From: CAZVXI01 sp964631295
GTDB taxonomy: Bacteria > Planctomycetota > Phycisphaerae > Phycisphaerales > SM1A02
Assembly (NCBI GenBank): GCA_964631295.1
Contig: CAZVXI010000114.1
Coordinates: 1 to 10,509, forward strand
Length of the DNA stretch: 10,509 nt
Direction: 5' to 3'
This document shows, piece by piece, positions 5,551-10,509 of this stretch. The stretch's first letter is position 1. The number at the start of each line of letters is the position of its first letter. The notes under the pieces were generated by a model. It had not been told where the DNA came from. It did no database searches and saw only the letters and a program-made list of their open reading frames with translations. The translations under genes and the position numbers were made by a program.

Positions 5551-6789
5551 TCACTTGCGGCGATAGAACCAGATGCCAGCATCGCGATTCGGCTGGCCTT
5601 CGAGGCTTGCGATTTCCTGCCAGACGGGCTGCATCTTCTTGCTCATCGCCTGGTACTCATCACTCTCGACGATCTTCTGTATCAGTTCCTGTTGCTTTTC
5701 ATCATCGCCGTTTGCTTCCTTCTCAGCAGACTGCCACAAGGCCATCATTTTTGCGTTGATTAAGTCCGATTCTTCCTTCAGCGTTGCCAGGCGCTGCTTC
5801 TGCTCATCGGTGAGCGGCTCTTGATCCGGATGCCACGTCGAGTAGCCGCCAACGAGCAGGTCGAGGTCGCCATCGCCATCAACATCATGCGCGAACGGGT
5901 AGCAGCCGTTGTTCGGACCACTTTTCTCTTTGAGGGATACGTCAGACTCGACGATCGTCTCGGCGGGGGCGAATGCCGGCTTGCCGAGTTCACCAGTGTT
6001 CCGATAGAAGTAGACGCCGCCTTCCTTCATGCCACCGGTGAGGATGTCTGTCAGGCCGTCGCCGTCCCAGTCGATCAGTTGCGGCGCGCTCATGCCGCCT
6101 TTGACGGCAAACGGCTCATCGCCAACACGCACCGGTGTGTTGTTGGTCGAGAACGCGGGCTTCTCGTTCGTGCCTTCATTGATTCGCACCGCCAGGTGGC
6201 CCTTATTGTAATCGCCAAGGAGAATGTCGAAGTCGCCGTCCGCGTCCCAATCGAACGCAGCAGCGGAAGTGCAATGTTCATCGCCCATGTTCCAGGTATC
6301 TGCCGTGTGATCCCAGTACATCTCGAGGATCATGCGGTTACCATCGCGGTCAAGAATGTGGGTTGGCTTGGTGAACCCTTCCGCGCTGCCGAGTGCGACA
6401 TGGGGCGAACCGTCGTAGGTGCCGGTGACGATGTCAACGAAGCCGTCGGCATTGAAATCCACAAACTGTGGAAGCATGCCAATGCATCACCAGTTGTCGA
6501 ACTTGAGTTCCTTGCCGTCGGCGGTTTTCATCTTTGTTGCCTTGCCCCAGCCGGCTGCGATGTCGCCCGACTCGCGGTTTGCGACCTGCAGGTATCCTAT
6601 GAGATCGCCGACGATGAGTTCGTTCTCACCATCGCCGTTGAGGTCGAACAGCGCGGGTGTCGGGTACAGCGTGCCGACGAATGTCTCGCCGCCTGCCGTC
6701 ACCTCGATGGGGGCTTCGAACTCGGCCGTGTCGCCGGGCATGCCGGCCACAGCAGCCATCGCTGTCAATGTCACGAGTGTTGTTGCCAT
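5551..6789 (-). CDS. Candidate selenoprotein: secreted FG-GAP/VCBS beta-propeller protein with in-frame UGA at codon 101
   Basis: Read through one in-frame TGA (6487-6489), this is a 412-residue protein with Sec101 next to Cys102 (NW-U-CIGMLPQ). The start ATG ends at 6789, with AAGGAG 9 bases upstream. Residues 2-16 are hydrophobic and Ala-rich, a plausible signal peptide without a basic n-region. Calcium-type FG-GAP motifs occur on both sides of the UGA: DLNGDGENE at 49-57, DFNADGFVD at 111-119, DWDADGDFD at 180-188, DWDGDGLTD at 240-248, DVDGDGDLD at 302-310. A charged helical insert fills 326-397, and the last strand is GIWFYRRK. Such propellers are extracytoplasmic structural or binding proteins; no enzyme motif is visible, but a Sec-Cys pair would imply redox or metal chemistry. 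The second half has no ribosome site of its own. The alternative is a nonsense mutation or sequencing error in a Cys or Trp codon. Confidence 0.7.
6446..6482 (-). promoter_or_regulatory. SECIS-like stem-loop downstream of the in-frame UGA
   Basis: Counting the U of UGA as 1 in the mRNA, bases 18-23 (UCCACA) pair with 27-32 (UGUGGA) around the apical loop GUU at 24-26. After a 3/5-base internal loop, bases 8-14 (UUGGCAU) pair with 38-44 (AUGCCGA), with one U-G wobble. Bacterial SECIS elements lie immediately 3' of the UGA inside the coding region and present a G-U in a small apical loop that SelB reads. In E. coli fdhF that G-U is at about positions 23-24 on the same count; here it is at 24-25. 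Seen: pairing and spacing. Inferred: function. Confidence 0.6.
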
Positions 6790-6824
6790 GTGTCTGGTCT
6801 CCTTCGAGCAAGAGCGAACTGAAA

Positions 6825-6838
6825 TGGGCACGAGCCCA
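6825..6838. repeat. Small hairpin in the leader of the FG-GAP gene
   Basis: TGGGC at 6825-6829 and GCCCA at 6834-6838 form a perfect 5-base stem with a 4-base loop, about 36 bases upstream of the chosen start. It would hide an alternative upstream ATG ending at 6831, which supports the start at 6789. The rest of the 185-base divergent region (6790-6974) shows no clean promoter to my eye. Confidence 0.3.
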
Positions 6839-6974
6839 CTTCTCTTCCGCCGAACGCATCCTGAGACTGCATCCAGCGATACACCTATGCAGCCGACGAT
6901 CCCGGCCGCTGGAACCTGTCAATCCGCACTATCATACATGTTTCCTTCATCCACCGAAAGGACCATCCACCACG

Positions 6975-7400
6975 ATGACCACGATGACCACCATCCGCGA
7001 GCAGGCCGAGCAGTTCTTCGAAGCATGCGAATCAGGCAAGGGCTGGGACGTGTGCAGCGTTTACTGCCACCCCAATGCGACTTTTTCCGCTCAAGCAGGT
7101 GTGCTTGCCGACGTCAAGACGCTCCATGCCTACACCGAATGGATGAAGAGCATGTACGTGCCGATGCCGGACGGGGCGTACGAAGTGCTTTCGTTTGCAG
7201 TGGATGAAGATCGCAGCAACGTGACGGCGACTGGCATCTTCCGCGCCACGCATACGCACGAGGGCGGCCCTGTCCCGCCGACGGGCAAGCGCGTCGAGGC
7301 CGAGTACGCCTACATCATGGATTTCGACGGCGACCGCATCAGGCACATGCGCAAGATCTGGAATGATGGCATCAGCATGCAGCAAGTCGGCTGGGCGTGA
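6975..7400 (+). CDS. NTF2-like / SnoaL-like domain protein
   Basis: A 141-residue cytoplasmic protein with the cone-like NTF2 pattern: an N-terminal helix (IREQAEQFFEACESGKGW), YCHPNATFSAQ at 30-40 where SnoaL proteins carry the strand after the first helices, TEWMKSM, an F/Y-rich central sheet (VLSFAVDED, VTATGIFRATHTHEGGPVPPTG), and the closing strand AYIMDFDGDRIRHMRKIWND at 112-131. The length is typical of a single-domain member. The ATG at 6975 was chosen over the in-frame ATG at 6984 because GAAAGGA ends 12 bases before it. Family members include polyketide cyclases, isomerases, hydrolases and binding proteins, so the reaction cannot be inferred. The gene is divergent from the FG-GAP gene and convergent with the desaturase (51 bases apart). 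Confidence 0.8.
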   Translation: MTTMTTIREQAEQFFEACESGKGWDVCSVYCHPNATFSAQAGVLADVKTLHAYTEWMKSMYVPMPDGAYEVLSFAVDEDRSNVTATGIFRATHTHEGGPVPPTGKRVEAEYAYIMDFDGDRIRHMRKIWNDGISMQQVGWA

Positions 7401-7451
7401 GCTGATCGCGCAATCTGAATCAACACCGGCCGAGTCGCATGGGGTGCGTTG

Positions 7452-8405
7452 TTACTGCTGGCGTGTTCGCTTGGCATCGATGCGTTCGGGCGTCGGCACG
7501 CGAATGTCCCATGCCAGGCCGACTGCTCCCATCATACGGATGATGATGTAACTCACATCCAGTTCCCACCAGCGCAGGCCATGCCTTGCTGATGTCGGGA
7601 ATGCGTGATGGTTGTTGTGCCAGCCCTCGCCGAGCGCAAGCACGCCGAAGACCGCGTTGTTTCGGCTCTCATCGTGGCTGCGGAACGGTCGCGAACCCCA
7701 GATATGGCAGACGGAGTTGATGCTCCACGTAACATGATGCACGAGGAAGATTCGCACCAGCCCGCCCCAGATGAAGCCGAGCAGCACACCCATCCAACTC
7801 ATCGTGACCAGCCCGCCAAGCGCTGCAGGTATCAGCAGCCCGAGCAGCACCCACAGCGTGAACCACCGGCTGATGCGGAGTGTCATTGCATCCTTCTGCA
7901 GATCTTTCACATAGCGCGCCAGGCCGTGCGGGTCCGGCTTGAACATCCACCCCATATGCGCGTGCCACATTCCGCGGAGGATGCCGAGGATTGTGTCACC
8001 GTGACCGTGCGGCGAATGCGGATCATCATGATCATCGCTGTGCTGATGATGCTTGCGATGCGTCGCCGCCCACTGCAACACCGGGCCTTCGACAGCCATT
8101 GAGCCGAGAATCCCCAGCAACGCCGCCACCGGCCGCGACGTCTCAAAGCTCTTGTGCGTGAAATACCTGTGAAAACCGACCGTGATCCCGACCGCGGTCA
8201 CGAGGTACATTGCGCCGAAGATCGCCAGGTACGCCCAGTTGAATGCCACACCCCAGAGCAGGATGATCGCCGCCACCAGACCGGCGAAGGGCGTGATGAC
8301 GGCCGTGAGGTTGAGCAGCCGCAGCTCCAACTGTGCGCCGCGGCGCGGCCTGACATCGAGTGCCTGAGCATCATCGGTCTGCGTGAGTTCTTGATTGTCT
8401 TGCAT
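7452..8405 (-). CDS. Membrane acyl-CoA/fatty acid delta-9-type desaturase
   Basis: A 317-residue integral membrane di-iron desaturase that introduces a cis double bond into acyl chains, using O2 and an electron donor. The three histidine boxes are complete and well spaced: HRYFTH at 79-84, HRKHH at 116-120, and HNNHH at 263-267. The accessory NSVCHIWG at 230-237 and the His/Asp-rich HSDDHDDPHSPHGHGD at 122-137 are also typical of stearoyl-CoA-type desaturases. Hydrophobic segments lie near 30-52, 55-77, 92-109, 180-200 and 203-222. There is no fused cytochrome b5 domain. The start is the ATG ending at 8405. Its ribosome site (GAAAG) is weak, but the segment upstream in the open frame has no family similarity. 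It lies 144 bases downstream of the helicase gene on the same strand, probably with its own promoter. The exact chain and position specificity is not readable. Confidence 0.92.
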   Translation of the reverse strand: MQDNQELTQTDDAQALDVRPRRGAQLELRLLNLTAVITPFAGLVAAIILLWGVAFNWAYLAIFGAMYLVTAVGITVGFHRYFTHKSFETSRPVAALLGILGSMAVEGPVLQWAATHRKHHQHSDDHDDPHSPHGHGDTILGILRGMWHAHMGWMFKPDPHGLARYVKDLQKDAMTLRISRWFTLWVLLGLLIPAALGGLVTMSWMGVLLGFIWGGLVRIFLVHHVTWSINSVCHIWGSRPFRSHDESRNNAVFGVLALGEGWHNNHHAFPTSARHGLRWWELDVSYIIIRMMGAVGLAWDIRVPTPERIDAKRTRQQ

Positions 8406-8549
8406 GATTCTTTCATAAGGAACGCCATTGGTCAGGCGCTTCTGACTTGCTGGATCATGCGGGTGCTGCGCGCCCGCTGATCGCAGGATATGCCGAAGTT
8501 CCGCGAGTGTGCCACAGCCATCGGCAGCAACCGCCTTCACACTGTTCGA

Positions 8550-9923
8550 TCAGCGGCCAGCGTGTTGCGACCGGCGACGCCGTGATCGTTGCGGCTTGCG
8601 CCCGCCTTGCGCGTGACCGGAGTCTCCGGCAGGGCGACGCCGACGCGGCTGCCGATTCGTGCGCGTGCCCGGCTGCCGCTCGCCGCGAGGCTCACCACGA
8701 TCGCCGATCGAATCTCCAGCCACATCGAGTGTCTGCTCGATCAATCGTTCGATTGCGCGCAGGTCGCCGAGTTCATCACGGTCGCAGAACGACACCGCAG
8801 CGCCTGAAGCGCCCGCGCGGGCTGTTCGCCCGATGCGATGCACATAGGTTTCCGGCTCGCCCGGCATGTCGAAGTTGATTACATGCGTGATGCCATCGAC
8901 ATCAATCCCGCGCGATGCGATATCTGTCGCAACAAGCACGTGCATCGTGCCTGATCGGAACCCATCGAGCGCCCTCGTGCGAGCGTTCTGGCTCTTGTTG
9001 CCGTGAATCGCTGCCGCTTCGATGCCCACACGGCCGAGCTGCTTGACGATCCTGTCCGCGCCGTGCTTCGTGCGCGAGAACACGAGCGTTCGGCCAGTGT
9101 CATCACTATTGAGCAGCCGCTGAAGCAGTTCGGGCTTGTTGGCCTTTGCCACCTTGTACACACTCTGCGTGATCGCTTCAGCAGTCGATGCGACCTGCGC
9201 CGCTTCAACCGTCACGGGATCGCGCAGAATCGAATCCGCCAGCACGCGCACTTCGCGCGGCATCGTCGCGGAGAACAGCAGTGTCTGCCGATTGCTCGGC
9301 ATCGTCTCAACAATCTTGCGGATATCGCGGATGAAGCCCATGTCCAGCATGCGGTCGGCTTCATCGAGCACCAGCGTTTCGATCTTGCGCAGGTCGATGA
9401 TGCCCTGGTTCATCAGGTCCAGCAGCCGGCCGGGCGTCGCAGTGAGGATGTCAATCCCCGATCGAAGCCGACGTTCCTGGTGGAACTGGCTCACGCCGCC
9501 GAAGATGACCGCTGTGCGTGTTGGCAGATGTTCGCCGTATGCGCGGAAGCGTTCATCAATCTGGCTCGCCAGTTCGCGTGTCGGGCAGACGACCAGCACG
9601 CGCGGCTGCGCGGGGCCGCCGGTCGGCTGGTTGGCCTGGCCACGCCTGCCGCGCCTGCGGTTGTTCTTTCCTTGCGATCGATTCTGTGTCGCTCGTGTTG
9701 TGCCCGGCGTATTTGCAAGCGCTGGGTTCATTGTCAGTTGATGCAGGATCGGCAGCGCGAACGCGCCGGTCTTGCCGGTGCCCGTCTGGGCGCAGCCGAG
9801 CACATCCTGGCCATCAATGATGGCAGGGATCGCCATCGCCTGGATTCGTGTGGGGGCAGAATAGCCCTCTGCGGCCACCGCGCGAACGATTGGCTCAGCG
9901 AGCCGGAGTTCTTCAAATGTCAT
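8550..9923 (-). CDS. rhlE: DEAD-box ATP-dependent RNA helicase, RhlE type
   Basis: A 457-residue RNA helicase with all core motifs in order: Q motif PTRIQ at 24-28, Walker A AQTGTGKT at 45-52, PTRELA at 114-119, GG at 142-143, TPGR at 163-166, DEAD at 187-190, SAT at 218-220, ATDIASRGID at 332-341, and HRIGRTARA at 362-370. RhlE-type proteins act on ribosome assembly and mRNA turnover, often in the cold. The basic C-terminal tail (410-457, Arg/Gly/Gln-rich with RRRR runs) is the usual RNA-binding extension. A 40-residue basic, low-complexity insert at 69-106 separates the Walker A region from PTRELA. The start was set at the ATG ending at 9923: TAAGAGA lies about 9 bases upstream, and the 29 extra residues of the longer open frame lie outside the fold. 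The leader upstream is strongly structured. The RhlE subfamily call is made on overall pattern. Confidence 0.92.
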   Translation of the reverse strand: MTFEELRLAEPIVRAVAAEGYSAPTRIQAMAIPAIIDGQDVLGCAQTGTGKTGAFALPILHQLTMNPALANTPGTTRATQNRSQGKNNRRRGRRGQANQPTGGPAQPRVLVVCPTRELASQIDERFRAYGEHLPTRTAVIFGGVSQFHQERRLRSGIDILTATPGRLLDLMNQGIIDLRKIETLVLDEADRMLDMGFIRDIRKIVETMPSNRQTLLFSATMPREVRVLADSILRDPVTVEAAQVASTAEAITQSVYKVAKANKPELLQRLLNSDDTGRTLVFSRTKHGADRIVKQLGRVGIEAAAIHGNKSQNARTRALDGFRSGTMHVLVATDIASRGIDVDGITHVINFDMPGEPETYVHRIGRTARAGASGAAVSFCDRDELGDLRAIERLIEQTLDVAGDSIGDRGEPRGERQPGTRTNRQPRRRRPAGDSGHAQGGRKPQRSRRRRSQHAGR

Positions 9924-9942
9924 GGAGTCGGTTCTCTTACGT

Positions 9943-10003
9943 CCCGGAGTATCGGGCTTCCGGTGCCCTCGTAACCGGAATGTCCCGGACGCTTGGTGCG
10001 TCC
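9943..10003 (-). promoter_or_regulatory. Structured leader of the RhlE-type helicase gene: three successive hairpins
   Basis: Three perfect inverted repeats lie in a row just upstream of the helicase start: GGACGC/GCGTCC (9987-9992 and 9998-10003, loop 5), TTCCGGT/ACCGGAA (9958-9964 and 9974-9980, loop 9), and CCCG/CGGG (9943-9946 and 9953-9956, loop 6). None is followed by a T tract, so they are not simple terminators. If they are transcribed, they form an RNA leader that the helicase itself could remodel. That role is inference. Confidence 0.45.
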
Positions 10004-10249
10004 TGCTCAAAACCGCCGGTGTCAGATGGTGTGTCGTCTGAGTCCATTATCGACCATCGACACTGCCTCATTGTAGGCAACCCGGCCAAGCGGCGGGAGA
10101 AATGGGTTCCCACCACAGCCGCGGGCCTGTTCCGGCCTCATTCCGCGGGGCTCGCGGGTCTGCTTCGGGCAGCCGATGCGTCCGCCGTGACTGAGCACGG
10201 CACAGATCACAAAGCAACGTCACACAGAACACCGCCCGTCCGCCCACCA

Positions 10250-10303
10250 CATGTTGCGGCCGGCACGTCCAGTCGCATCTGAGGTCTGGCCGCCGGCCAC
10301 ATG
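10250..10303. repeat. Long imperfect inverted repeat (possible structured RNA or site)
   Basis: CATGT at 10250-10254 pairs with ACATG at 10299-10303, and GGCCGGC at 10258-10264 with GCCGGCC at 10292-10298, with a TGC bulge on the left arm. An inner CCAG/CTGG pair (10269-10272, 10286-10289) can close further. That makes about 16 paired bases in 54. No T tract follows on either strand, so a terminator is unlikely. Confidence 0.45.
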
Positions 10304-10509
10304 GGTTGATTGAAAGTTGCTGGAGCATGGCAGGTGAGCGCCAACGCGACTCTCGCAGGCATCTGCGCGCCCGGCGCGGCGATGGACACGCGATCGGCGT
10401 GCGCCTACACGCACCTCGCAGGACTTTCCGCAAAATCTGCCGACGCCTCCCGGCGGCTCGTCGGAACCCGCCATCATCCGGCGGGCGCATCCACAGCAAC
10501 GGTTTGCAA

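Larger units (their letters stand above)
9924..10509. other. 586 bases without a supported gene
   Basis: This stretch holds the helicase leader hairpins near 9943-10003, a small hairpin TGCCT/AGGCA at 10064-10079, and the long inverted repeat at 10250-10303. On the minus strand a GATAAT hexamer near 10050 could be a -10 for the helicase, but it has no convincing -35. Open frames on both strands are short, Arg/Cys/Pro-rich and resemble no family I know. A frame from GTG 10334, with GGAG 8 bases upstream, runs off the window end for 58 codons (starting VSANATLAGICAPGAAM). It may be the start of a gene, but I cannot support it further. Confidence 0.5.

Noticed and set aside
5821..6822. 333-codon plus-strand open frame
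   Set aside because: Antisense to the FG-GAP gene. The open frame results from the GAC/GGC-rich repeats read backwards.
6487..6831. Short 114-codon gene ending at the TGA, with a separate 308-codon gene downstream
   Set aside because: Both are in one frame, share one propeller fold, and the downstream part lacks a ribosome site and a signal peptide. A single gene with UGA readthrough, or at worst one nonsense mutation, explains it better.
9003..9974. 323-codon plus-strand open frame
   Set aside because: Antisense shadow of the helicase gene; residue composition is His/Arg/Cys-rich and no domain is recognisable.
9848..10282. 144-codon plus-strand frame running from the helicase into the right intergenic region
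   Set aside because: Overlaps the helicase start and leader and has no ribosome site or recognisable domain.
10068..10499. 143-codon minus-strand frame near the right edge
   Set aside because: Arg/Pro/Cys-rich composition typical of a shadow frame in GC-rich DNA; no family similarity.
10334..10509. GTG-initiated frame running off the right edge with GGAG upstream
   Set aside because: Only 58 codons are visible and an overlapping ATG frame at 10327 is equally open; not enough to call a gene.
1..10509. CRISPR array, rRNA, tRNA, or complete insertion sequence
   Set aside because: No regularly spaced repeats, no tRNA-like cloverleaf or conserved rRNA segments, and no transposase frame were seen.

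Overview
The window reads as chromosomal DNA of a GC-rich bacterium, most likely a member of the Planctomycetota, perhaps Phycisphaerae. That placement is an inference. It rests on a DUF2924 fragment, a secreted FG-GAP/VCBS beta-propeller protein, and the gene style (GTG and TTG starts, AAGGAG-type ribosome sites). There are no rRNA, tRNA or ubiquitous marker genes to confirm it.

Left part, 1-330: the first 40 or so codons of a DUF2924 gene, a family often found with site-specific recombinases, break off abruptly near base 166. A lower-GC stretch follows that holds an inverted repeat and no convincing gene.

329-4491, minus strand: a tight four-gene operon. In transcription order it encodes a lysine-2,3-aminomutase-like radical SAM/PLP enzyme, CoA-transferase subunit A, CoA-transferase subunit B, and a class III aminotransferase of the glutamate-1-semialdehyde-aminomutase type. 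The first three genes are joined by two ATGA overlaps, and the fourth starts one base after the stop of the third. The set makes sense as a catabolic module: alpha-amino acid to beta-amino acid, beta-amino acid to 3-oxo acid, 3-oxo acid to 3-oxoacyl-CoA. The substrate is open, because the two aspartates that bind the lysine side chain in classical lysine aminomutase do not appear to be conserved. A divergent RpiR-family regulator (4592-5470) shares a 100-base promoter region with the operon. That region contains a perfect TGTTAC-T-GTAACA palindrome and a second inverted repeat.

5551-6789, minus strand: the most notable locus. One FG-GAP/VCBS protein gene is interrupted by a single in-frame TGA at codon 101. 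Both halves are in the same frame, only the N-terminal half has a ribosome site and a putative signal peptide, and the TGA is followed directly by a Cys codon. A two-tier hairpin with GU in its apical loop lies just downstream of the UGA, at the distance seen in bacterial SECIS elements. This looks like an undescribed selenoprotein with a Sec-Cys pair.

Right part, 6975-10509: a small NTF2/SnoaL-fold protein (plus strand), a membrane fatty-acid delta-9 desaturase (minus), and an RhlE-type DEAD-box RNA helicase (minus) whose leader can form three successive hairpins. The last 586 bases hold no gene I can support, but contain a long imperfect inverted repeat.
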